A DNA stretch of 64,000 nt, from NCBI GenBank assembly GCA_948356915.1, contig CAOJCG010000002.1:62001-126000 (forward strand), written 5' to 3'. A program made the position numbers and the translations under genes. Positions 1 through 8,989 of the stretch are shown piece by piece. The notes beneath the pieces are model-generated. The model had not been told where the DNA came from. It made no database searches and saw nothing but the letters and a program-made list of their open reading frames with translations. The stretch comes from an uncultured Clostridiaceae bacterium (lineage in GTDB: Bacteria > Bacillota > Clostridia > TANB77 > CAG-508). Positions within the stretch are counted from its first letter, which is position 1. Each line of letters starts with the position of its first letter.

Positions 1-1217
1 CTTCTTCATATTGTTCTTTATTTGTATATAATGTAGCTATTTTTTCGTTTTCTTTTACTTGTTCTCCTACTTTTTTATTAAGTACTATTCCTGCGGTATA
101 GTCTATTCTATCTTCTTTTTTTGTTCTTCCTGCTCCTAATTTTGAAGCTAGCTTTCCTATTTCTTCTGCGTTTATTTCTTTAATGTACCCGTCATTTTTG
201 CTAAGTATTACTATTTCATATTTTGCCTTTGGAAATTTATTTGTATTTTCTATATATGTTATATCTCCACCTTGGTTCTCCACAAGTTCTACAAATTTGT
301 AGAAAGCTTTGCCTGTTTTTATTGTTTCTTGTATTTTATTTTTGTTTTCTTCTATATTTTCTCCCTTACCTGCTAGTTTTAGCATATAGGCTCCTAATTC
401 TAATACTACTTCTTCTACATCTTTTGGCATTTGGCCTTTTAGTGAATTTACAGCTTCTATTATTTCTAAGTTATTTCCTACTGCATATCCTAAGGGTTCA
501 TTCATATTGGTTATTACACATATTGTTTCTTTGTTTGCTAATTTTCCTATTTTGTTCATTTGTATTGCTAGTTCCTTAGCATCAGTTATATTTTTCATAA
601 ATGCTCCATTTCCACATGTAACATCTAGTACTATTTTGTTTGCTCCTGCTGCTATTTTTTTACTCATTATACTTGAAGCTATTAGTGGTATGCTACTTGT
701 ACATGAAATAGAGTCTCTTAAAGCATATATTTTTTTATCGGCTGGTGCTAAATTTCCTGTTTGAGTAATTAAACTTATCCCTATTTTTTTAACATTTTCT
801 TTAAATTCTTCTATTGATAAGTTTATGTTATACCCTGGTATTGCTTCTAGTTTATCTGCTGTTCCACCAGTAAATCCTAAACTCCTTCCTGACATTTTTG
901 CAATGTTTACCCCTAATGCTGCCATTATTGGCATTAATATTAATGTTATTTTATCTCCTACTCCTCCGGCTAGAATGCTTATCTACAACTATTCCTAATT
1001 CTGATAAATCTAATACTTCACCTGAATATGCCATTGCTAAGGTCATATTTGTAATTTCTTCTTCATCCATTCCATTAATATATATTGCCATTATTAGAGC
1101 TGCTGCTTGATAGTCTGCTATTTCACCATTTGTATAGCCTTTTATAAAATATTCTATTTCTTTTTTAGTTAATTTTTTATTATCTCTCTTCTTCTCTATT
1201 ATTTCTAATATATTCAT
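1..1217 (-). CDS. deoA: Pyrimidine-nucleoside (thymidine) phosphorylase, +1 frameshift at CGG, 3' end cut by window
   Basis: The enzyme cleaves pyrimidine nucleosides with phosphate to base plus (deoxy)ribose-1-phosphate in the cytosol. The N-terminal helical domain reads like the family and ends in the phosphate-binding segment VDKHS. There the zero frame meets AGC CGG (codons 83-84, CGG at 968-966) and stops four codons later. Skipping the C gives HSSGGVGDK, matching the family motif HSTGGVGDK, and the frame then stays open to base 1, including MNEPLGYAVG and the C-terminal LGAGR-KKEDRID motif. About 405 residues are visible, and the family has about 430-440. A Shine-Dalgarno AAAGAGG precedes the ATG. 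It could be a pseudogene, but six other genes here break in exactly the same way, so I favour recoding. Confidence 0.9.
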
Positions 1218-1250
1218 TTGGTTTACCTCTTTACTTTTTTATAATATTAT

Positions 1251-1285
1251 CAAAAAGCTAGCAATTTTACAACTACTAGCTTTTA
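1251..1285 (-). terminator. Rho-independent terminator after the GH2 gene
   Basis: A nine-base stem (AAAAGCTAG / CTAGCTTTT) with a loop of about 14 bases lies just after the GH2 stop codon and before the deoA start. It has T-rich flanks on the minus strand. Confidence 0.7.
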
Positions 1286-1289
1286 TTTT

Positions 1290-3056
1290 CTATCTTTTAT
1301 TATTTATATTTTTTATTATACTTGGCTCAATTTTATAATTTCTTTCTTCGTCCATTAGTCCATTTATTTCTTGTTGTACATCTGTTAATTGTGTAAAACA
1401 ATAACCTGAAATGCTTGGTACACTTTGAATTACTTGAGTTAATTTTGAAAATCTTTCTATAAATTCTTTTTCATCTTTTACTTGTTTACCATATCCCCAA
1501 CCTTTATCAGAATTTATTGCTATTCCTCCATATTCACTCATTATAATTGGCTTACCATTATAATAATATCCTTCTGCAAATGCCTTATGCTTGCCATTAA
1601 ATGCTTCTTCATTATTTAATACTTTTTCTATATTTTCTTTATATAATGACGATAATATTTCCCATTCTTGTTTGTAATCATGTATTGTTATAATGTCTGA
1701 TATTGTATGTTCCCAGCCATCATTTGAAATTACTGGTCTTGTACTATCTAATGCTTTTGTTAAGTAATATAAACTATTTATAAAGTTTTGCTCTTTTTCC
1801 TCAGTTGCTACATTTGGTACTCCCCACGATTCATTGATTGGAACCCATGTTATTATTGAAGGGTGATTATAATGTTGCTTTACTACTTTTATCCACTCTT
1901 CTGTAAATGCTTGTAATGATTTGTCATCAAATTCATAGCAATTTGCCATTTCACTCCATACAAGTACTCCTTTTACATCACACCAATATAAAAATCTTTC
2001 ATCTTCAATTTTTTGATGTTTTCTAATTCCATTATATCCAAGTTCTAAAGTACTTTCTATATCTTTTATTATGCTTTCTTCATTTGGTGGTGTTAAATGT
2101 GATTCTTTCCAGTATCCTTGGTCTAATATTAATTTTAAGTATATTGGCTCTTTATTTAAAAGTATTTTATCTCCCTTTATAGAAATTTCTCTCATTCCAA
2201 AGTATGAATATACTGTGTCTATTATTGTGTCTTCACAATATAGTTTGTAGACTATATCATATAAATTGGGGTTATTGGGAGACCATTTTTGTATAGTGTG
2301 TTCTTTATTATTTTGATATATATCCATTTGTATTTCTTGATAGTTATTATTTATTAGCTCTTTAGTTGTATTTAATATTTTACCGTTAAATGATATTTCT
2401 GTTTCAATATAATAATTTACTTCTTCTATATTTTTTTCTGTAATATTTATTTCTACTTCTAATTTTATATTATTTGTATCTATTTGCGGTGTAAGTTTTA
2501 CATTTTGCAAATATTGTTCTGGTACCCATTCTAACCATACAGTTTTCCATATACCTGTTGTTTGTACATACCAACACTTCCAGCTTTCCTTTTTATATCT
2601 TTGTTTTCCTCTTGGTTGTTCTTTTGATAAAGAATCTTCTACTTTTACTGTTATATCGTTTTGTCCTTCTACTACATATTTTTCTATATCAAAAGAAAAT
2701 CTTGAATATCCTCCTATATTCTTTCCTACATAAGTTCCATTAACCCATACTTTTGTTATATAGTCGCTTCCTTCAAAATTTAATATTATTTTGTTATTCT
2801 TTAATTGCTCTTTTTTAATGTTTATTTCTTTGTTATACCAAACTATGTAATGTACGCTTTCATCTTGTATTCCACTTAATTTTGTTTCATATGTAAAAGG
2901 TACTTTTATTTTATTTACCTTTGGAAAGTTTAAAAAGTATTTTTTTGTTTCTCCTTCATCATTATCATCAAATGTAAAATTCCATTCTCCATTTAAATTT
3001 TGCCACTCTTTTCTAACAAATTGTGGTCTTGGGTAATCTTTTATATAGCATTTCAT
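1290..3056 (-). CDS. Glycoside hydrolase family 2 (beta-galactosidase/beta-glucuronidase-like)
   Basis: This 588-residue protein has the GH2 order: an N-terminal jelly-roll sugar-binding domain (about 1-185), an immunoglobulin-like domain (about 186-285) and a TIM barrel (about 290-588). The acid/base is Glu409 in NESWG and the nucleophile is Glu508 in MSEYGG, both present. There is no signal peptide, so it should act in the cytosol on imported oligosaccharides. The exact sugar cannot be read from the sequence; beta-galactosidase, beta-glucuronidase and related activities all fit. It starts 3 bp after a GNAT-like gene, so the two are probably co-transcribed, and a terminator follows. Confidence 0.88.
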   Translation of the reverse strand: MKCYIKDYPRPQFVRKEWQNLNGEWNFTFDDNDEGETKKYFLNFPKVNKIKVPFTYETKLSGIQDESVHYIVWYNKEINIKKEQLKNNKIILNFEGSDYITKVWVNGTYVGKNIGGYSRFSFDIEKYVVEGQNDITVKVEDSLSKEQPRGKQRYKKESWKCWYVQTTGIWKTVWLEWVPEQYLQNVKLTPQIDTNNIKLEVEINITEKNIEEVNYYIETEISFNGKILNTTKELINNNYQEIQMDIYQNNKEHTIQKWSPNNPNLYDIVYKLYCEDTIIDTVYSYFGMREISIKGDKILLNKEPIYLKLILDQGYWKESHLTPPNEESIIKDIESTLELGYNGIRKHQKIEDERFLYWCDVKGVLVWSEMANCYEFDDKSLQAFTEEWIKVVKQHYNHPSIITWVPINESWGVPNVATEEKEQNFINSLYYLTKALDSTRPVISNDGWEHTISDIITIHDYKQEWEILSSLYKENIEKVLNNEEAFNGKHKAFAEGYYYNGKPIIMSEYGGIAINSDKGWGYGKQVKDEKEFIERFSKLTQVIQSVPSISGYCFTQLTDVQQEINGLMDEERNYKIEPSIIKNINNKR

Positions 3057-3059
3057 ATT

Positions 3060-3656
3060 TTATTTTTCCTCTCTTCCATATTTACTAGCTAACTTTCTTA
3101 TTTCATTTATAAAGTCTTGTCCTTCTTCACAATATATTTTAGATTCATGGCTTGTATTTGTTATAAAATTCATTTTTAATAGTTTCTTACATATTTTCTC
3201 TCCATGTATTGTACTTGCATCTGCCATTACTTTTTCTATTTTTATATTTCTTTTTTGTAATATATTAAATAAATTTATTGAGCCTTTTAGTAAAGTTGTT
3301 ATTACTTTATAGTTGTTTCTATATTTTTTATCTATTGATATTGATGATAGATATATGTAATATGAATTATTATCTTTGTATTCTTCTATTTGATTAGATT
3401 TTACATCTGCTTCATTCATTTTATTTTCGTATATATCATAAAATACTTCCTTTTTTAGTGGCAATATATTTATACTTGCTATTATTTGGTTATTTAAGTT
3501 TCTTACTCCTATACAAGTTAGGTTATTTTTTGTGTACCAGTTTAGTACTTCTTTTGCTGTAGTTATATTGTCATTTGGAAAATATGAATGTTCTATATTT
3601 TCCATTGTTTCAAAATCTTTTAGATTAAATTTGTATTCTATTTTTAATTGCTCCAT
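3060..3656 (-). CDS. GNAT-like acetyltransferase domain protein
   Basis: This 198-residue soluble protein has a GNAT-like layout: a strand pair around IIASINILPLKKEVF, then YIYLSSISIDKKYRN, which resembles the strand and pyrophosphate-loop region that binds acetyl-CoA. The classical RGxGIG/A loop is not clear, so enzymatic activity is uncertain. The substrate is unknown. An AGGAG sits about 10 bases before the ATG. It is the first gene of a probable two-gene unit with the GH2 glycosidase, with a gap of 3 bp. No sugar-specific feature links the two functions. Confidence 0.55.
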   Translation of the reverse strand: MEQLKIEYKFNLKDFETMENIEHSYFPNDNITTAKEVLNWYTKNNLTCIGVRNLNNQIIASINILPLKKEVFYDIYENKMNEADVKSNQIEEYKDNNSYYIYLSSISIDKKYRNNYKVITTLLKGSINLFNILQKRNIKIEKVMADASTIHGEKICKKLLKMNFITNTSHESKIYCEEGQDFINEIRKLASKYGREEK

Positions 3657-3789
3657 TTTTATTTTTCTCCTAAATTTTTCTATTAAATTTATCTATATAA
3701 AGTTTTATTTTTTAAATCTTTATGTCTTTTATATTTTCAATTATTGAAATATATGTGTCTCTTTTCCTGTACTATATCATAATAAACAG

Positions 3790-3818
3790 AAAAAAGAAAG
3801 TGATTTTTTGGGCACTTT
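3790..3818 (-). terminator. Terminator of the patatin gene
   Basis: GAAAGTG and CACTTTC pair around a ten-base loop directly after the TAG stop of the patatin gene, followed by a run of T on the minus strand. Confidence 0.85.
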
Positions 3819-4676
3819 CTAATTTTCATATATTTCCTTAATTTTTTCCAAATTTTCTATAACTGAATTATAACCATATTTATAACATGATTCTAGCTTG
3901 TTTACATCTAAAAGTCCTACTTTATCTGTATATACATTCAGCACAAAGTCACTCGCCTCTAAACTTTCTTCTGATATTTTACTTCCCATTATGTCTATTG
4001 TTTTCATTACTATGTCCATTATATTACTATCTTCTTTTATTGGATCTGAGTGAAACTTTACTGCTATTACTTTGTCTGCTCCTTGCTTTTTTACTTCGTT
4101 TACTGGAATATTGTCTAAGGTTCCTCCATCCATAAAGCTGTGTGTTTCGTCTTTATATGGGCTAAATACTGCTGGGAAACTACTACTTGCTCTTACTGCT
4201 TTTCCTATGGTTGCATTTGTTATATATTGTTCTTTGTGGCAGTTTTCTTTTGGTATATTGTTTGTGAATACATATTCTTTTGAGTTCATAATGTCTACTG
4301 TCGGAATTACAAGTGGCATTTTTATTTGTGACATATTTTCGATATCTCGTTTTTTTGCTACTTCATTGAATATTTCTTCTAGTTCTTCTCCATTTGTTAA
4401 GCCTGTTATTGTTTTATTTTTGTTTTTTAAATATCCTTTTATTCCTGTTAAAATAGGGTTCGCATTTGCTCCTATTATATCTTTTGCATATGTTTTAAAC
4501 AATATGTATATATAATATGGTGAATAACCCATTGCATATAATGCTGCTATCATACTTCCAGAGCTTGTTCCTCCTATTATATCTACTTTTATATTGTTAT
4601 CTTCTAGTGCTTTTAAAACTCCTGCATGTGCTATTCCTCTTATTCCTCCACCAGATAATGCTAAACCTAATTTCAT
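3819..4676 (-). CDS. Patatin-like phospholipase (RssA-like)
   Basis: This is a 285-residue bacterial patatin, a Ser-Asp dyad lipid acyl hydrolase. The oxyanion-hole glycine loop GGGIRG is at residues 9-14, the nucleophile elbow GTSSG at 36-40 (Ser38), and the catalytic aspartate is in DGG at 183-185. There is no signal peptide or membrane segment, so it is probably cytosolic and acts on membrane phospholipid or lysophospholipid. The length is typical of the stand-alone RssA/YlbK group. It appears monocistronic, with its own terminator overlapping the stop. The true substrate is not evident. Confidence 0.9.
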   Translation of the reverse strand: MKLGLALSGGGIRGIAHAGVLKALEDNNIKVDIIGGTSSGSMIAALYAMGYSPYYIYILFKTYAKDIIGANANPILTGIKGYLKNKNKTITGLTNGEELEEIFNEVAKKRDIENMSQIKMPLVIPTVDIMNSKEYVFTNNIPKENCHKEQYITNATIGKAVRASSSFPAVFSPYKDETHSFMDGGTLDNIPVNEVKKQGADKVIAVKFHSDPIKEDSNIMDIVMKTIDIMGSKISEESLEASDFVLNVYTDKVGLLDVNKLESCYKYGYNSVIENLEKIKEIYEN

Positions 4677-4747
4677 AAACTTCCCTCCTACATGTTTATA
4701 TATAGTATTTACAAATATTATTTATATAAACATTGTAAGAGGCTTTT

Positions 4748-7408
4748 TTAAAATCCTGTTCTTGGTAACTTATTTTTTGATTTGTTGGCTATCTGTATAT
4801 CTATTATTTCGTTGTTTTCTTTTATTTCTAGTATGTATTCTTTACTATTTAGTTCATAATTTTCATCAGCTTTTGTTTCTTTTATACTGTATTTTCCTTT
4901 TTCTAATTTACTTGTTATTGCTATTCCTTCTTCATTTGTTTTTATTGTTTCTACTAAATTTCCTTGTTCATCTTTTATTTCAAACTCTACATTTGCAATT
5001 GGGGAACCTTTCTTTTGTCCTGTTATTTTGTTGTCGTCTTCGCTTATTTTTGTTATTTGTATTTGCCCTTTTATTTTATCGTTTTTTACTTCTAATGCGG
5101 TTTCTTTGTTATGTTCTACTTTTGTTTCTATTTTTTCTTCATTTAGTATATATTTTTCATTTGTCTTTATTTCTTTTAATTTGTAGTCTCCTATATCTAA
5201 ATTTTCTACTATTATTTCTCCATTTTCATTTGTTGTATATTTATTTATATAGTTTTCTTCATTATCATATAGTTCAAATTCTACTCCTTCTAGTTTTATT
5301 TCTGCATTTTCACTATCCACTTTTATTATTTTTAAGCTTCCTTTTTTTCTTAAGTTTTTTACTTCTATTTTTGTTTCTTTATTCCATTCTATCTTTATTT
5401 CTATTTCTTTTTCATTTAATATGTATTTTTCATTTGTTTTTGTTTCTTTTAAGTAATAGTTTCCTATATTTAAGTTTTCTACTACTATTTCTCCATTTAC
5501 ATCTGTTGTGTATCTATTTATTAATTTTCTTTCATTATCATATAGTTCAAATTCTACTCCTTCTAATTTTATTTGCTCATCTTCTATGTCTTGTTTAATT
5601 ACTTTCAAATTTCCTTTTTTACGTGCATTTTGTATTTCTAGTAGAGTTTGTTTGTTCCATTCTATTTTTATTTGTATTTCTTCGTCGTTTAATATATATT
5701 TATCATTTGTTTTTACTTCTTTTAGTATATATGTTCCTATATCTAAATTCTCTACTTGTATTTCTCCATTTTGATTAGTTATTAATTTTTCTATACATTT
5801 TCCTTCACTATTATAAAGTTCAAATTCTACTCCTTCTAGTTTTATTTCTTTACTTTCTATATCTTCTTTTACTATTTTTAGATTTCCTTTTTTACGTGCA
5901 TTTTTTACTTCTAATACTGTTTCTTTGTTCCATTCTACTTTTAGTTCTATTTTTTCATCATTTAGTATATATTTTTCATTTGTCTTTACCTCTTTTAGAG
6001 TATAATTTCCTATATCTAAATTATCGACTTTTATTTCTCCATTTTTGTCTGTTACTAGTTTTTTTATTAATTCGTTTTTGTCATTATATAATTCAAATTC
6101 TACTCCTTCTAATCTTATTTTATTGTTTTCTAAATCTGTTTTTAGTACATTTATTTTTCCTTGTTTTTTATCGTTTTCTATTGTTATAGTGCTTGTTTTT
6201 CCCCATTCTAATGTCAATTTATTTTCTGTAGGGTTTAATACATATTTATCATCTACCTTTATTTCTTTTATTGTTACTGTTCCTGGCTTCATATTTTTTA
6301 TTTCTATTACTCCATTTTGATTTGTTGTATACTCACCTAAGTTTGCACCTTTTTCATCAGTTAATTTAAATGTTACATTTGGTAATGGCTTTTTGGTTTT
6401 ACTATCTATTTTAGTAATTTTCAAATTTGCATTGTTACTACTTATATTTAAATTTGTATGGGTAGAAGCCAATTCGTAACTACTTGTATATGTTACATAG
6501 CTTTGTGCAGAAGGCACCGAACTTTGGGCATAATATACTGGGCATGTTTTTACCTGGGCATCTATTATATTTATTTTTCCATTTATATTTTCTTTTATAT
6601 TTTTTGTTGGGATTGCAATTTTGAATGTATTATTTGTAAAGCTTGATTTTTCTTTATTGCTTGAATCTAATATTTTTGTTCCTGAAACAAAATTTTCTAT
6701 TGATACTTTATAAGAATTTAAAGTTTTATTTGCGGTTACTTTATAGTTTTGAGTATAGTATTCTACTCCATTTATATTTTCTATTTTATTTTCACCATTT
6801 GTGTTTACATTTACAGATGGACTTTCGTATACTTCTTTTCCATTTATTCCATATTCATATAATGTTTGTGCTATATCTAGTGCTTTTCTTCCTCTTCTTT
6901 GTATTGTTTCTACTGTATTTCCATCTACACTTCTATTTCCTAATATATATTTGTCTTTTGGTGCTACTCCTTCTTTATAAGAGTGAAGCGCTATTTTTGT
7001 TGCTGAATAAAAATCATCATCATTTTCTATATTCCATTCTGTCCATTTTGACCCCATGTAACCTTTACTTAGTATTCTCCAAATTACATTATCTGTTTCT
7101 TTAGTTATACTTGCATTATATGAGCTATATCCTGTTCCTACTCCTTCTTTTGCAGGTTCTACACAAAATGCTGGGTATCTATTTCCTGTTTGGGCATCTA
7201 TATAATATACATACCATACTATTTTATAACTCCATTTATTATGGCTTGCCATCCAATATTCTACTAGCGAATGACATTCATGGTCTCCTAATAATGTTAC
7301 TGTATCTCCTTCTTTTATATTTGCATTTGATATATTTAAATTTGTCATCATTGTTATTAATTGTATTAATAGTATCACTATACTTATTATTTTTCTTGTT
7401 TTCTTCAT
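4748..7408 (-). CDS. Surface protein: thioester-like domain plus six SpaA/Cna-B repeats, ends in LPRTGF
   Basis: This 886-residue exported protein starts with a hydrophobic signal (about 7-28). A TQXA/thioester-like domain follows (about 30-200): FCVEP carries the expected Cys, but the partner motif reads SATKIALHSY, with Lys where the thioester Gln should be. From about residue 330 come six prealbumin-like SpaA/Cna-B domains of about 80-90 residues. The middle four are close copies (LEGVEFELY, NGEI-V-NLDIG, KYILN), each with the isopeptide-type Lys and Glu positions. It ends KNKLPRTGF-stop: the sortase motif is present, but no hydrophobic anchor or basic tail follows in any frame. A class D sortase is at 18941. 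It is likely a wall or pilus-like adhesin. Confidence 0.88.
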   Translation of the reverse strand: MKKTRKIISIVILLIQLITMMTNLNISNANIKEGDTVTLLGDHECHSLVEYWMASHNKWSYKIVWYVYYIDAQTGNRYPAFCVEPAKEGVGTGYSSYNASITKETDNVIWRILSKGYMGSKWTEWNIENDDDFYSATKIALHSYKEGVAPKDKYILGNRSVDGNTVETIQRRGRKALDIAQTLYEYGINGKEVYESPSVNVNTNGENKIENINGVEYYTQNYKVTANKTLNSYKVSIENFVSGTKILDSSNKEKSSFTNNTFKIAIPTKNIKENINGKINIIDAQVKTCPVYYAQSSVPSAQSYVTYTSSYELASTHTNLNISSNNANLKITKIDSKTKKPLPNVTFKLTDEKGANLGEYTTNQNGVIEIKNMKPGTVTIKEIKVDDKYVLNPTENKLTLEWGKTSTITIENDKKQGKINVLKTDLENNKIRLEGVEFELYNDKNELIKKLVTDKNGEIKVDNLDIGNYTLKEVKTNEKYILNDEKIELKVEWNKETVLEVKNARKKGNLKIVKEDIESKEIKLEGVEFELYNSEGKCIEKLITNQNGEIQVENLDIGTYILKEVKTNDKYILNDEEIQIKIEWNKQTLLEIQNARKKGNLKVIKQDIEDEQIKLEGVEFELYDNERKLINRYTTDVNGEIVVENLNIGNYYLKETKTNEKYILNEKEIEIKIEWNKETKIEVKNLRKKGSLKIIKVDSENAEIKLEGVEFELYDNEENYINKYTTNENGEIIVENLDIGDYKLKEIKTNEKYILNEEKIETKVEHNKETALEVKNDKIKGQIQITKISEDDNKITGQKKGSPIANVEFEIKDEQGNLVETIKTNEEGIAITSKLEKGKYSIKETKADENYELNSKEYILEIKENNEIIDIQIANKSKNKLPRTGF
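4850..6420 (-). repeat. Tandem SpaA/Cna-B domain repeats within the surface-protein gene
   Basis: Six in-frame repeats of about 250-270 bp encode the stalk of the surface protein. The four central units are highly similar in both DNA and protein, so copy number may change by recombination. Confidence 0.8.
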
Positions 7409-7446
7409 ATTGGTCTCCTTTTAATATTTTTTAAAATTATATTTTA

Positions 7447-7547
7447 ATTGTAGGGGGCTAGTAACTCGTCTGGTTATATTCATATATGTCAATTAACTTA
7501 CAAGTAATTTTTCTGAATAATGGACGAGTTATTCTCGACCCTACAAT
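7447..7547. repeat. Dispersed palindromic element, GTAGGGG family
   Basis: Imperfect inverted arms start ATTGTAGGGGGCTAGTAACT and end in the mirrored AGTTATTCTCGACCCTACAAT, around a centre of about 52 bases. It lies upstream of the surface-protein gene. Its outer GTAGGG/CCCTAC ends recur in other intergenic elements of this window. Confidence 0.65.
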
Positions 7548-7565
7548 ATTCTTGTTTTTTCGACA

Positions 7566-7617
7566 AAAATAGGGGCTTTGATAAACTTTTATATTTTTGT
7601 TTATCTTAGCCCCTATT
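7566..7617 (-). terminator. Terminator of the rpsF-ssb-rpsR operon
   Basis: AAAAATAGGGGCT-AGATAAAC pairs almost perfectly with GTTTATC-AAGCCCCTATTTTT, leaving a T run on the minus strand about 55 bases after the rpsR stop. Confidence 0.85.
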
Positions 7618-7672
7618 TTTGTGTAAGTTTTCTTACACTTTTTTATATTTAATACATATTTTTATATGTAAA

Positions 7673-7954
7673 TTATTCAGCTGTATATGGTAACACTGCT
7701 ATTTGTCTTGCTCTTTTTACTGCAATAGTAATATCTCTTTGATGTTTTGCACATGCTCCTGTAGCTCTTCTTGGTAATATTTTACCTTTGTCATTTATAA
7801 ATTTCTTTAATTGATCTGCATTTTTATAATCTAATACAAGATTTTTATCAGCACATAAAGGACATACCTTTTTTCTTACTTTTTTAAATCTTGGGTTATA
7901 ATCTTCATCTACATTATTATTTCTATTGTTTCTTTTTTGTTTTTTATCTGCCAT
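7673..7954 (-). CDS. rpsR: 30S ribosomal protein S18
   Basis: This 93-residue S18 binds S6 and the 16S rRNA platform. It has the family core [15 protein letters not shown] and [11 protein letters not shown] near the C-terminus. It keeps Cys residues in VCPLC and Cys/His in CAKH, the zinc-binding type of S18. The N-terminus is lysine- and asparagine-rich. It is the last gene of the conserved rpsF-ssb-rpsR operon and is followed by a strong terminator. Confidence 0.97.
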   Translation of the reverse strand: MADKKQKRNNRNNNVDEDYNPRFKKVRKKVCPLCADKNLVLDYKNADQLKKFINDKGKILPRRATGACAKHQRDITIAVKRARQIAVLPYTAE

Positions 7955-7975
7955 TTCGTTTTTCCCCCCTAACTT

Positions 7976-8092
7976 GAATAATTAATGAATAATAAATAGT
8001 GAATAATGAATAGTGAATAATATATACGTAAAAAAATTATTCATTTTCATTCTTCATTATTAATTATTCATTGCTGGCAGTAATGCCAGCAC
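7976..8092. repeat. Heptamer-like ATTCA(C/T)T repeats between ssb and rpsR
   Basis: The 138-base gap between ssb and rpsR is unusually long for this operon and is filled with repeated AATGAATA/GTGAATA units. A mirrored ATTATTCATTTTCATTC stretch and a small CTGGCA/TGCCAG hairpin follow. Similar ATTCACT heptamers occur at 12318-12362 and 48720-48745. Confidence 0.6.
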
Positions 8093-8521
8093 CTAAAATG
8101 GTAGGTCGTCTCCTGAAGATACTTCAAAATCAGAAGCTCCACTAGTTGGTTCTGGCATTGTGCCAAATGTAGCATCAAAACTTCCTCCTGCTTCGCCTTC
8201 TCTTTTACTATCCGCAAAATATGCTTCTTCTGCTACTACTTCTGTTATGTAGTGTTTTTGCCCTTGGTCATCATCCCAAGTTCTTGTTTGTATTCTTCCT
8301 ATTACTCCTACTTGTTGACCTTTCTTGAAGTATTTACTACAGAATTCTCCTAGTTTGCTCCATGCAACTATGTTTATGAAATCTGCTTGTCTTTCTTCTC
8401 CTGGTCTTACAAATCTTCTATTTACTGCTAAACTAAATGATGCTACTAATGTGTTGTTAGCTTGTGTATATCTAACTTCTGGGTCTCTTGTTAATCTTCC
8501 CATTAAAATTACTTTGTTCAT
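8093..8521 (-). CDS. ssb: Single-stranded DNA-binding protein
   Basis: This OB-fold SSB coats single-stranded DNA during replication and repair. It opens MNKVILMGRLTRDPEVRY, as in the family, and ends in the acidic partner-binding tip DDLPF after a short flexible linker. It has 142 residues from the chosen start. An upstream in-frame ATG at 8548 overlaps the rpsF stop (TAATG). The family N-terminus and an AAGG-rich Shine-Dalgarno nine bases before 8521 decide for the inner start. It sits between rpsF and rpsR, the standard order. Confidence 0.95.
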   Translation of the reverse strand: MNKVILMGRLTRDPEVRYTQANNTLVASFSLAVNRRFVRPGEERQADFINIVAWSKLGEFCSKYFKKGQQVGVIGRIQTRTWDDDQGQKHYITEVVAEEAYFADSKREGEAGGSFDATFGTMPEPTSGASDFEVSSGDDLPF

Positions 8522-8547
8522 ATTTTTTACCTTACCTTTCGGCCCCA

Positions 8548-8832
8548 TTATTCATCAACTTTTATTGTCATGAATTTAATTACTTCGTCTGTAATTCTAT
8601 AGTTTCTCTCTAATTCTGCTATTAAAGATGTATTTGCTTCAAAGTGGAAAATTACATAGTAACCTTCTTTATTTTTCTTTACTTCATAAGCTAATTTTCT
8701 TTTTCCTAGCTCTTCTGCTTTTTCTACTTTACCGTCAGTATTAATTAATGTTTCGAATTTTTGAACTAATGATTTAGTTCCTTCTTCGTCAACATTTGGA
8801 TTAATAATGACAACACTCTCGTATTTATTCAT
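8548..8832 (-). CDS. rpsF: 30S ribosomal protein S6
   Basis: This 94-residue S6 partners S18 on the 30S platform. The beginning YESVVIINPNVDEEGTK and the centre GKRKLAYEVKKNKEGYYVIFHF are typical. It is the first gene of the rpsF-ssb-rpsR operon, with an AAGGAGG-type site before the ATG. Confidence 0.96.
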   Translation of the reverse strand: MNKYESVVIINPNVDEEGTKSLVQKFETLINTDGKVEKAEELGKRKLAYEVKKNKEGYYVIFHFEANTSLIAELERNYRITDEVIKFMTIKVDE

Positions 8833-8989
8833 TATTTTTCACCTCCTTATGGTTTTGTAACCTACATATTATAAATGTAAGTAAGGATGTTATAACAAAA
8901 AAACTGCTTCCTTTTTGTATAACATTACTATTTTATCATGTTTTTATGTAGTTTACAAGGTTTTTATTAAATTTTGTAATTATTTTTTA

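Noticed and set aside
4594-5598. Long plus-strand hydrophobic ORFs opposite the surface protein and other genes
   Set aside because: They are Leu/Phe-rich mirror frames of AT-rich coding sequence, lack ribosome sites and lie wholly antisense to recognised genes.
8522-8548. Longer ssb start overlapping rpsF (TAATG)
   Set aside because: SSB proteins begin MNKVILMGRL and an AAGG-rich site fits the inner ATG; the upstream residues are not family-like.
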